Assembly (NCBI GenBank): GCA_002298335.1
Contig: DBNK01000003.1
Coordinates: 88,539 to 152,538, forward strand
Origin: Thalassolituus sp. UBA674
Lineage (GTDB): Bacteria > Pseudomonadota > Gammaproteobacteria > Pseudomonadales > Oceanobacteraceae
Reading direction: 5' to 3'
Length of the DNA stretch: 64,000 nucleotides
A model generated the notes under the pieces. That model had not been told where the DNA came from. It worked only from the letters and a program-made list of their open reading frames with translations, and made no database searches. Below are positions 26,087 through 36,566 of the stretch, one piece after another (position 1 is the first letter of the stretch; every line of letters begins with the position of its first letter). The position numbers were made by a program, and so were the translations under genes.

Positions 26087-28882
26087 ATGAATAAACGACT
26101 CCTCGTTGCCGGCCTGTTATCCGCCGGTCTGCTGGCTGGTTGCCAGGCGGATAAAACCCCCGCTGTCATTGAGGCTCAGGCCAGCAAACAGGTTCCGGGT
26201 CTCGACATGGACATTGACCTGCCGTACGAAAAATTCGAACTCGACAACGGCATGCGCGTGATTGTTCATGAAGACCGTAAAGCCCCCATCGTGGCCGTTG
26301 GTATCTGGTTCCATGTCGGCTCCAAAGATGAGCCTGAGGGTAAAACCGGGTTTGCTCACCTGTTTGAACATCTGATGTTCAACGGCTCTGAAAACTACAA
26401 CGACGAATATTTCAAACCTTTTGATGCCGTCGGCGCGACCGCCATGAACGGCACCACATGGTTTGACCGCACCAACTACTTTGAAAATGTACCGACCCCG
26501 GCGCTGGAAATGGCCCTGTGGATGGAAAGTGACCGTATGGGGCACTTATTGGGCGTGGTTGATCAGGCACGCCTGGACGAACAGCGCGGCGTGGTACAGA
26601 ACGAAAAACGCCAGGGTGATAACCAGCCTTACGGCCAGTATGAATACCGTCAGCTGGAAGGCCTGTTCCCGGTCGGACATCCGTACCGTCACTCCACCAT
26701 CGGTTCTATGGAAGATCTGGATGCCGCGTCTCTGCAGGACGTGAAAGACTGGTTCAATCAATACTATGGAGCCGCCAATACCGTACTGGTACTGGCCGGT
26801 GATATTGATGCTGAAACTGCCAGACCTCTGGTGGAAAAATACTTCGCGGACATTGATCCGGGCCCGGCGCTGAAACACCACAAATCCTGGGTGCCGACTC
26901 GCGACCACAACACCATCGAAGAGATGGTAGATCCCTCCGCACCGAACGTGCGCATTGCCCGTAACTGGGCCGTGGCACCACGCACCACAGAAGATGCCAG
27001 CTACCTGCAACTGGCTGCCAGCGTCATGGGTGAAGGCAAAAACTCGCGTCTGTATCAGGCACTGGTGTACCAGAACCAGCTGGCTTCCAGCGTGGATGTG
27101 ACTTACTGGCCGTTCGAGCTGGCCGGTGTGTTTGAAATCACCGTGGACCTGAAAGAAGGGTCTGACCCGGTAGAGGTTGACCGTATCATCAGTGACGAAA
27201 TGGCGACCTTCCTGGAAAATGGCCCAACCGCCGATGAACTGAAACGCGCCAAAACCACCTATCTGGCCGGCCGCCTGCGCGGTCTCGAAGAGATCGGTGG
27301 CTTCGGTGGTAAAGCCACTGCACTGGCACAGGCTGAACTTTACGCCGGGGATGCCGGGTTCTTCAAAAAATCCCTCGACTGGCTGAACATGGCCTCGCCG
27401 AATCAGGTAAAAGCCGCCGCTGATCAGTGGCTGAGTTCAGGCTACTACCAGATCACCATGACGCCGGAACCGAAATACACCGTGGCCGAAAGCGTGGTTG
27501 ACCGCTCCAAAGGCCTGCCTGAAGTGGGTGGTCTGCCGGACTTGGAATTCCCTGCCATTGAAGAAGCCACGCTGAGCAATGGCGTAAAGGTCGTCGTGGC
27601 CAACCGTCCGACCCTGCCGCTGGTGAGCATGGCTGTACAGTTTGATGCCGGTTACGCCGCCGATACCGGACGTCCGCTGGGCACCTCAAGCTTTGCCCTG
27701 AGCATGATGGATGAAGGTACTGAGACCCGCTCGGCGCTGGAGATCTCAGCCGAAGCCGAATCGCTTGGCGCAGAGATTTCGACCGGCAACGATCTCGATA
27801 TGAGTCTGGTACGTGTATCGGCCCTGAAACCGAATCTGGATGCCTCACTGGCACTGGCGGCCGATGTGATCCGGCACCCAGCGTTCGCAGAGGATGAAAT
27901 TGAGCGTCTGCGTCAGCGTTGGTACGCCAGTATTGCTCAGGAAAAAGCCAACCCGGTTCAGCTGGCGCTGCGTACACTGCCACCGCTGCTGTACGGCACA
28001 GATCACGCGTATGGCATTCCGTACACCGGCTCCGGTACCGAAGAATCCATCGGTTCACTCACCCGGGATGATCTGGTGAAATTCCACAGCGACTGGATCC
28101 GTCCGGACAACGCCACCATCTTTATGGTCGGTGATATCACCCTGAGCGACGCCACCGCCGCACTGGAAAAAGCTTTCGGTGACTGGAAAGCCCCGGACAG
28201 CGCGATTCCACAGAAAAACATCAGCAGCGTCGCCGTACCGGAAAAAGGCCGTGTCATCATCATGGACAAACCCGGTTCACCACAGTCACTGATTCTGGCC
28301 GGCCACCTGTTCCCGGCCACCGGCGATGACGACTACCTCACGCTGGAAATGGCCAACAGCATTATTGGCGGCGAATTCACCAGCCGGGTGAACATGAACC
28401 TGCGTGAAGACAAACACTGGGCCTACGGCGCCTACAGCTTCACCACGGATGCCCGTGGACAGCGTATGTGGCTGGTCTATGCCCCGGTGCAGTCGGATAA
28501 AACCAAAGAATCACTGGCCGAACTCGAACGCGAATTCAGCGAGTATCTGAGTGATAAACCCGGCACCCTGGATGAGCTGAACACCTTTGTCGCCAGCAAC
28601 GTCAACAGCCTGCCGGGCCGCTTTGAAACCTCCGCCAGCGTGCTTGGCAGCCTGCTGTCGAATAACCGCTTCGGCCGCAGCAACGACTATGTGCCATCAC
28701 TGAAAGCTCAGTACAACGGCATGAACATCAAGGATGTGATGGCTCAGGCACACGCCAACATGCACCCGGAAAGCCTGACCTGGCTGATCGTCGGTGACCG
28801 CGAGCAGATTGAAGCGGGGATCCGTGATCTGGGGCTGGGGGAGATTGAAGTGTGGAATAAGGATGGGGAGAAGATTGACTGA
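26087..28882 (+). CDS. M16 (pitrilysin-family) zinc peptidase lipoprotein
   Basis: The start at 26087 (GGAGGA site) gives 931 aa with a lipoprotein signal MNKRLLVAGLLSAGLLAGC; an upstream in-frame ATG adds seven residues and lacks a site. Two M16 halves follow. The first carries the inverted zinc motif H91LFEH95 in GFAHLFEHLMFNGSENY and the distal glutamate E173 in VVQNEKRQ. The second half (from about 480) lacks HxxEH, as is normal for the non-catalytic half. It is predicted to be a periplasmic or membrane-tethered oligopeptidase. It is monocistronic, with a terminator downstream and an unusual leader upstream. Confidence 0.92.
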   Translation: MNKRLLVAGLLSAGLLAGCQADKTPAVIEAQASKQVPGLDMDIDLPYEKFELDNGMRVIVHEDRKAPIVAVGIWFHVGSKDEPEGKTGFAHLFEHLMFNGSENYNDEYFKPFDAVGATAMNGTTWFDRTNYFENVPTPALEMALWMESDRMGHLLGVVDQARLDEQRGVVQNEKRQGDNQPYGQYEYRQLEGLFPVGHPYRHSTIGSMEDLDAASLQDVKDWFNQYYGAANTVLVLAGDIDAETARPLVEKYFADIDPGPALKHHKSWVPTRDHNTIEEMVDPSAPNVRIARNWAVAPRTTEDASYLQLAASVMGEGKNSRLYQALVYQNQLASSVDVTYWPFELAGVFEITVDLKEGSDPVEVDRIISDEMATFLENGPTADELKRAKTTYLAGRLRGLEEIGGFGGKATALAQAELYAGDAGFFKKSLDWLNMASPNQVKAAADQWLSSGYYQITMTPEPKYTVAESVVDRSKGLPEVGGLPDLEFPAIEEATLSNGVKVVVANRPTLPLVSMAVQFDAGYAADTGRPLGTSSFALSMMDEGTETRSALEISAEAESLGAEISTGNDLDMSLVRVSALKPNLDASLALAADVIRHPAFAEDEIERLRQRWYASIAQEKANPVQLALRTLPPLLYGTDHAYGIPYTGSGTEESIGSLTRDDLVKFHSDWIRPDNATIFMVGDITLSDATAALEKAFGDWKAPDSAIPQKNISSVAVPEKGRVIIMDKPGSPQSLILAGHLFPATGDDDYLTLEMANSIIGGEFTSRVNMNLREDKHWAYGAYSFTTDARGQRMWLVYAPVQSDKTKESLAELEREFSEYLSDKPGTLDELNTFVASNVNSLPGRFETSASVLGSLLSNNRFGRSNDYVPSLKAQYNGMNIKDVMAQAHANMHPESLTWLIVGDREQIEAGIRDLGLGEIEVWNKDGEKID

Positions 28883-28932
28883 GGCTTGGAGCTTGGAGCC
28901 TGAGTAGATTGATACTCAGTCTTTGATTTGGA

Positions 28933-28958
28933 AAGGCCCGCGCAAAGCGGGCTTTTTT
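28933..28958 (+). terminator. Terminator after M16 gene
   Basis: GCCCGC, a 5-base loop, GCGGGC and six T residues, 51 bp after the stop. Confidence 0.9.
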
Positions 28959-28974
28959 ATTTCAATTATTGCCT

Positions 28975-29007
28975 GTAGGTTGGGTTAGCGAAGCGTAACC
29001 CAACAGA
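28975..29007. repeat. 33-bp palindromic repeat, left copy of an exact inverted pair
   Basis: The sequence (core GTTGGGTTAGCGAAGCG) is the exact reverse complement of 31745-31777 over 33 bp. Each copy folds on itself (GTTGGGTTA / TAACCCAAC). The two copies form the outermost ends of the repeat-bounded island. Confidence 0.85.
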
Positions 29008-29070
29008 GATCGCTCTCTTTATTCATCATCATCGGCTTGATAATTCATGACCGTCTATCATTCAGCCACC

Positions 29071-29103
29071 GTCATTGCGAGGAGCGCAGCGACGCGGCAA
29101 TCC
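29071..29103. repeat. GTCATTGCGAG...GGCAATCC dispersed repeat
   Basis: An inverted member of the family at 5189-5216 and 51019-51046. A remnant (GGATTGCCGAG) is seen at the mirror position near 31704 on the other side of the island. Confidence 0.6.
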
Positions 29104-29124
29104 ATAGGGTCTTGCAAAGAATCC

Positions 29125-29165
29125 CGTCATCCCGCGGCGGGCGAAGCTCAGACCGCGGGATCCAT
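29125..29165. repeat. CGTCATCCCGCGG palindromic repeat, left copy
   Basis: This 41-bp sequence is nearly identical to the reverse complement of 31641-31680 (one short difference in the loop). The stem is ATCCCGCGG / CCGCGGGAT, the loop contains GAAGCTCAGA. It is the longer subtype of the 5256/5344/31252 family. Confidence 0.8.
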
Positions 29166-29187
29166 TAGTTATAGAATCCCGAATGTC

Positions 29188-29450
29188 CTTGACGGACACA
29201 CCGCCGAGATATATTCCTTTCTGAAAGGGGAGACCCCTTTCAATCCCCCTTTCCCGACTGCGATTTTCGTATCCTTGAATCTCATGATCTGTAGCAGGTC
29301 GGTCACAAGGGGCGTCCATGCCCCTCGTGACCTGATTTTTCGTCCTGAAAAATCACCGGCCAGCTCATTCGGTTCTGCGGGAAAATCACAAGCCGGGGTT
29401 ACGAAGACGCGAAGGGTTCTGAAGAATAAATACCTCAGCCCCGATAAGTT
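29188..29450. repeat. Three-hairpin structured element, left copy
   Basis: Three perfect or near-perfect hairpins occur in fixed order: H1 29223-29241 (8-bp stem, AGA loop), H2 29301-29332 (13-bp stem, GTCCAT loop) and H3 29333-29355 (9-bp stem, GTCCT loop), then a conserved block containing ATCACAAGCCGGGGTTACG. An inverted, sequence-diverged copy at 31338-31611 keeps hairpin order, stem lengths and loops while stem bases change in compensating pairs. That is evidence for a selected RNA or single-stranded DNA structure, so the short open frames across it are not called as genes. The rest of the gap 28883-29617 holds the terminator, three palindromic repeats and an AT-rich tail (29451-29617) without recognisable content. 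Confidence 0.65.
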
Positions 29451-29617
29451 GTAGTTTAAAAGGATAATCATCATTTCTAGATAATAAATAAAGTGATAGC
29501 TGAGGTGTTGTAGTATTTTTTTTGTGTGGCTTTATTTTTGTGATTGTCGTATTTCGATTGAGTTATTTATATTTTTCTTATTATTAGGTTTTTTGTTTTA
29601 ATGGTTGTTTGTTTTTG

Positions 29618-30417
29618 TTATTTTATTTTGTATGTCTCGGAAGGTGTTTTGTAGAAATAAATATGGTTGAAGTTGGAAGTGACTTCTTCGGTAATGGATG
29701 GGCTGCCAAATAATGAGGCCACAGATGGGTATTTTGGTCTATCGTCTAGAAACAGAGGTAATGGTTTTCCAGAATAGATTATTAGCCAGTGTTCATCACA
29801 AGATTTGTAGTTTATTATTTTTTTGTTTTTCTTTTTTAATACTTTTTCTAGATCTTGGTCGTTGAAATTCTCAAAGTTGACTAATCTTGAGCTGGATATT
29901 TTTAATTTTTTTGATTTTTCTGGGTATAGTTGAATGCTCTGGATGAAGTCCGGTAAGTGGTATCAATCAAGTTGGGTTTGAAGTTATAGTCATCCTTGTT
30001 TCTGCAAATTATGAATCCTTGGTTATATTTGCATATATTTTCTTTTATTATATTTTTAATTTTGTCTGTGTGTTTTTCGAGTGTCTTACGATTTACTGCG
30101 ATTCCATCTTCGAATGCGATGTGGACTTCACAAGATATATTGGGATGTAACTTCACTCGAAGATTTTCAGCGAACTCATTTTGAGCACTTTCAATCTGAT
30201 GATGTGGAAATCTGTTGAGACTTTCTCGGGTTGCCTCTGTCAGCTCAACCCCGATTGTCTTTGAACCAGATGTTAAAATGAAATCTGGTTGTTCGCTTGG
30301 TTCAATTTTTTCGAAATTTAGATTGTTTGAATTAATAAACCTTACGAGAGTCGAAAGTTCTAGATATTTTGGGAAGTCATTTTCTCTTAATTTTTCAATC
30401 TCATCTTCTTTAATCAT
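29618..30417 (-). pseudogene. Frame-disrupted AT-rich gene, possible nuclease-fold protein
   Basis: From ATG 30417 an open frame of 171 codons ends at TAA 29904-29902. The -1 frame continues at once for about 95 more codons to TAA at 29620-29618 with good protein character (LVNFENFNDQDLEKVL, then CDEHWLIIYSGKPLPLFLDD and NHIYFYKTPSETYKIK). Together they give about 266 aa. The join could be a one-base indel anywhere from about 29963 to 29902, or a programmed -1 slip at A_AAA_AAT directly before the first stop. Residues 44-60 read PDFILTSGSKTIGVELTEA, like the PD...E-x-x core of PD-(D/E)XK-type nucleases; this is a weak guess. The gene is very AT-rich and sits between inverted repeats. Confidence 0.6.
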
Positions 30418-30561
30418 TTTATTTCTCTAAATCGAATGCTCAATTAATCAGTATTTTTTTGGAATGTAATCTATATAGAAATTATGAATGCTTTTTAAGA
30501 TGCTTCTTGTAATGATTTTCCATTGCCGAAGTAATAGTCTCTCATTTTCAGTTTATATAAC

Positions 30562-31158
30562 TTAAATATGAGCACTCAGTCTTTCTGCTTCTCCAGTTGC
30601 CTTTACCCCCAGCCACTGATCCCGGTGTAGTCTGTACAGGCGGTGCAACCGATTCTGATCAGTTTCCTTAAAAAAATGGTGATGAAAATTGACACCCGTA
30701 TCCGTAAAACCCAATCGTGCCATTACGGAAGCCGAAGCGTTATTACCAAGAGCGGCACAGGCTACAATTTCATTCACGCCCAGTTCATTGAAGCCGGTTG
30801 CTAACGCTGCGTTAGCAGCTTCACTGGCGTAACCATAGCCCCAGAAAGGACGTGCTAAGCGCCAGAGAATCTGGATGCTCGGTGTGACCGGAAACTCGGG
30901 TGCGGAGCTGAACAGCCCGACAAAACCAATAAATTCTCCGGTTTCTTTCAACTCTACCGCCCATGGACCATAGCCATTTTCAGCGATCATGGCTTCGAGC
31001 CTGTCGGCCATGGCATCGCTTTCTTCGCGGCTCATCACTGCAGGAAAGAACTTCATCACCTCTGTGTCGGCAGACATGTTTGCCAGAGGCTCCCTGTCAC
31101 TGAGTTGCCATTGGCGCAACAGGAGTCGCGGAGTTTCGGGCTGGATGATCTTAACCAT
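30562..31158 (-). CDS. GNAT-family N-acetyltransferase (RimJ/RimL-like)
   Basis: The 198-aa protein starts MVKIIQPETPRLLLRQWQLSD, the usual opening of RimJ/RimL-like acetyltransferases, and continues with EFIGFVGLFSSAPE, RPFWGYGYASEAANAALATG (acetyl-CoA-binding strand and loop) and ASASVMARLGF. The substrate is unknown. It is the second cargo gene in the repeat-bounded island, its composition is closer to the host than its AT-rich neighbour, and 144 bp of AT-rich sequence separates the two. Family-level call only. Confidence 0.88.
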   Translation of the reverse strand: MVKIIQPETPRLLLRQWQLSDREPLANMSADTEVMKFFPAVMSREESDAMADRLEAMIAENGYGPWAVELKETGEFIGFVGLFSSAPEFPVTPSIQILWRLARPFWGYGYASEAANAALATGFNELGVNEIVACAALGNNASASVMARLGFTDTGVNFHHHFFKETDQNRLHRLYRLHRDQWLGVKATGEAERLSAHI

Positions 31159-31251
31159 ATGGCCTGTCCATGCGGCTGGTTTTTGATAGGAACTATTGAT
31201 CCTAATGGATTTATCCGGTGGATAATATTGTTTGGAATGTCTTGGGTTGTA

Positions 31252-31281
31252 TGGATCCCGTGATCAAGTCACGGGATGACA
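31252..31281. repeat. CGTCATCCCGTG-type palindromic repeat, single copy
   Basis: Same family as 5256-5284 and 5344-5372 with a few substitutions (stem ATCCCGTGA / TCACGGGAT). It lies just inside the right three-hairpin element. Confidence 0.7.
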
Positions 31282-31337
31282 TTAGTTAATGTGAGACTGA
31301 TGAGGATTGCTAAGCCTTTTCATTTCTCGTTGAGGAC

Positions 31338-31611
31338 CTGCTGCAATAACACCTTTTCGGGCCCGAGGTGTTTGTTTTGCCGAACCCTGTGCGTCTGCGT
31401 AACCCCCGGCTTGTGATGACGCCGAAGAAGGATGCGATTCCGGCAGGCCATCTGACAGGACGTCAGATGAGGTCGCCCGTGACATGGATGTCACGTGTGA
31501 CCGTGCCGTCAACGGAATAAGTCCTTTGAGGAAATACGGCATCGCAGTCGGGGAAGGGGGGTAACAGGGGGTCTCCCCCTGTAAGAAAAATGTCCCTCGA
31601 CGGTGTGTCGG
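31338..31611. repeat. Three-hairpin structured element, right copy (inverted)
   Basis: In inverted order relative to the left copy: H3 31449-31469 (8-bp stem, loop complementary to GTCCT), H2 31471-31502 (13-bp stem with one wobble and one mismatch, loop complementary to TCCAT) and H1 31564-31582 (8-bp stem, loop complementary to AGA). An extra 7-bp hairpin AACACCT/AGGTGTT is at 31348-31372. The gap 31159-31841 contains this element, palindromic repeats and the gcvP terminator; an open frame across it (about 31282-31743, minus) is not accepted as a gene. Confidence 0.65.
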
Positions 31612-31640
31612 TATAAAGCGATTCAGTTGCAAAAACCGAC

Positions 31641-31680
31641 ATGGATCCCGCGGTCTGAGCTTCGCTGCCGCGGGATGACG
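31641..31680. repeat. CGTCATCCCGCGG palindromic repeat, right copy
   Basis: Reverse complement of 29125-29165 apart from a short loop difference. It lies at the mirror position relative to the three-hairpin element. Confidence 0.8.
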
Positions 31681-31744
31681 TGAACTGTTGAGAAGTCGAG
31701 CTGGATTGCCGAGTTTCAGACGATGTTGATTAAGGCGGGCCATG

Positions 31745-31777
31745 TCTGTTGGGTTACGCTTCGCTAACCCAACCTAC
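31745..31777. repeat. 33-bp palindromic repeat, right copy of an exact inverted pair
   Basis: Exact reverse complement of 28975-29007 over 33 bp; outermost right boundary of the island, 17 bp before the gcvP terminator. Confidence 0.85.
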
Positions 31778-31793
31778 GGCCAGTACCTTAAAT

Positions 31794-31820
31794 AAAAAAG
31801 CCCGCACGAAGCGGGCTTTC
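31794..31820 (-). terminator. Terminator after gcvP
   Basis: On the minus strand AAGCCCGC, a 5-base loop, GCGGGCTT and a T run; 22 bp beyond the gcvP stop. The stem is nearly the same as that of the M16 terminator at 28933. Confidence 0.85.
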
Positions 31821-31841
31821 AGTGAGTCACTAGGCTGAATC

Positions 31842-34757
<2,916 letters not shown>

Positions 34758-34864
34758 AGGCTTTTACAGTCAGGATCAAAAAAAGAAAAGGCGCAGATAA
34801 CCTGATCCACGCCCTGCAGCCAGCTGAGCGACGGGTGTCGCCAGTGGCAGAATAACTTTGGGTC

Positions 34865-35248
34865 TTACTCGCAGATGGCCGCGTAGGCTTCAGCGTCCAT
34901 CAGGTCGTCCAGCACTGAGCTGTCGCTGATTTCCATCTTGAAGAACCAGGCTTCACCGTATGGGTCTGAGTTCACGGTTTCCGGGGCGTCGACCAGCTCT
35001 TCGTTGATGGCAACGATGCGGCCCGGGATCGGTGCGTAGATGTCAGAGGCTGCCTTGACCGATTCAACCACCGCGATTTCCTGTTCGGCTTCGACCTCAG
35101 TGCCAACTTCCGGCAGCTCAACAAACACCACGTCGCCCAGCTGTTCCTGCGCAAAATGGGTGATGCCAACGGTCACGGTGCCGTCACCGTCGTCACGGAT
35201 CCACTCGTGGGAGGAAACGTATTTCAGATCTTCTGGGGTATTGCTCAT
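34865..35248 (-). CDS. gcvH: Glycine cleavage system H protein
   Basis: GcvH is the lipoyl carrier of the glycine cleavage system. The 127-aa product from MSNTPEDLKYVSSHEW has the lipoylation lysine K65 in VVESVKAASDIYAP and the usual end DAEAYAAICE. An in-frame ATG four codons earlier is possible, but the chosen start matches the family. It is 94 bp after gcvT and 107 bp before gcvP. Confidence 0.96.
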   Translation of the reverse strand: MSNTPEDLKYVSSHEWIRDDGDGTVTVGITHFAQEQLGDVVFVELPEVGTEVEAEQEIAVVESVKAASDIYAPIPGRIVAINEELVDAPETVNSDPYGEAWFFKMEISDSSVLDDLMDAEAYAAICE

Positions 35249-35342
35249 TTTGCTCTCCACTTCGTGCTCTTAAAAACGAGCCGGAAAATTTTTCGGCGAT
35301 TATATAGGTTAGGGCTGCTGAATTCAGTCCGATTTATGCGCT

Positions 35343-36425
35343 TCAGTCGAATTGCTTCTGACCATTGCGTACAAACGGCAGTCTGATCACCCGTACATCG
35401 GTCAGTTTACCGCGCAGATCCACCTGCGCGGTGTCACCGGTGTCTGCCGGAACCCGTGCCATGGCGATGGAGCACTGCAGGGTGGGTGAGAAAGTACCTG
35501 AGGTGACTTCACCTTCACCAACGCCTTCAACCACGACCTTCTGGTGTGAGCGCATCACACCGCGGCCTTCCAGAACCAGACCCACCTGTTTCATGGCCAC
35601 GCCAGAGGCTTTCTCTTCTTCCAGTGCTTCTCGGCCGATAAAGTCACGTTCTTCCGGTTTCCAGGCAATGGTCCAGCCCATGCCGGCGACGAGCGGTGAG
35701 GTGTTCTCGTCCATGTCGTTGCCGTAAAGGTTCATCCCGGCTTCGAGGCGCAGGGTATCACGCGCACCGAGACCCGCCGGTTGCACACCGGCGTCGATCA
35801 GGGTCTGCCAGAAGGCTGCGGCTTCTTCTTCGGGGATCATGATTTCAAGACCGTCTTCGCCGGTGTAACCGGTGCGGGCAAAGAACCAGCCAGACTGTGG
35901 CTGGCCCATGAAAATCTTCAGACCACTGATCAGGTCAGCGGCCTGCGGCTTCACTTGCTTAACGATGTCGATGGCTTGCGGGCCCTGCACGGCGATCATG
36001 GCCAGCTCCGGGCGCTCGGTCAGGCTGATGTCGAAGCCTTTGGCATGGGCGGTCATCCACTCAAGGTCTTTCTCACGGGTGGCGCAGTTCACGACGGTGC
36101 GGTACCAGCCGTCCATGCGGTACACGATCAGGTCATCAATCACGCCGCCGGACTGATTGAGCATGCCGCTGTACAGCGCTTTGCCGGTATCTTTGAGTTT
36201 ATCGACGTCGTTGGCGAGCAGTTTCTGCAGATAGTCTTTGGCATCCTGGCCGCGGATGTCGACGATGGTCATGTGCGAGACATCGAACATACCGGCTTTG
36301 GTGCGTACCGCGTTGTGTTCCTGAATCTGGGAACCGTAGTTCACCGGCATGTCCCAGCCGCCGAAATCGACCATTTTGCCGTTGGCTTCGAGGTGTTTTG
36401 CGTAAAGTGCGGTACGTTTGGCCAT
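35343..36425 (-). CDS. gcvT: Aminomethyltransferase, glycine cleavage T-protein
   Basis: GcvT releases ammonia from the aminomethyl-lipoyl group and forms methylenetetrahydrofolate. The 360-aa protein has GGWDMPVNYGSQIQEHNAVR near the start, GMFDVSHM, the folate-site ARTGYTGEDGLEIMIPEE region and GMGWTIAWKPEERDFIGREAL cut here to family motifs. It starts the minus-strand gcvTHP unit. I looked for a tandem glycine riboswitch in the 141-bp upstream gap and did not find its conserved elements. An AGGAAG site precedes the ATG. Confidence 0.96.
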   Translation of the reverse strand: MAKRTALYAKHLEANGKMVDFGGWDMPVNYGSQIQEHNAVRTKAGMFDVSHMTIVDIRGQDAKDYLQKLLANDVDKLKDTGKALYSGMLNQSGGVIDDLIVYRMDGWYRTVVNCATREKDLEWMTAHAKGFDISLTERPELAMIAVQGPQAIDIVKQVKPQAADLISGLKIFMGQPQSGWFFARTGYTGEDGLEIMIPEEEAAAFWQTLIDAGVQPAGLGARDTLRLEAGMNLYGNDMDENTSPLVAGMGWTIAWKPEERDFIGREALEEEKASGVAMKQVGLVLEGRGVMRSHQKVVVEGVGEGEVTSGTFSPTLQCSIAMARVPADTGDTAQVDLRGKLTDVRVIRLPFVRNGQKQFD

Positions 36426-36487
36426 GAGTCTTCCTGTTGAAACAGAGGCTCCGGGATGGTCCTGCCACTCCGGAAAAAAGGCCGGTG

Positions 36488-36493
36488 ATTATA
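36488..36493 (-). promoter_or_regulatory. Candidate -10 of the gcvTHP promoter
   Basis: A perfect TATAAT on the minus strand, 62 bp before gcvT; the -35 region is poor. An imperfect hairpin (CCGGAGTGG / CCATCCCGG) lies between it and the start codon. Confidence 0.35.
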
Positions 36494-36566
36494 CCCCCTG
36501 ACAGGCGCCCCGCACAGTCGCTGGCCGGAATGTCCGTAGTGACAGTTTCCGGCCAGCGGACCGGCC

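Noticed and set aside
29047..29474. Short open frames on both strands over the left repeat array
   Set aside because: They run through palindromic repeats and hairpins; the paired copy conserves stems and loops, not a protein frame.
31282..31743. 153-codon minus-strand frame over the right repeat array
   Set aside because: It is composed of the REP palindrome and the three-hairpin element; no domain, and compensating stem changes argue for structure instead of coding.
36426..36566. Possible glycine riboswitch before gcvT
   Set aside because: The conserved tandem-aptamer elements are not present in the 141-bp gap; only a -10 box and an imperfect hairpin are seen.
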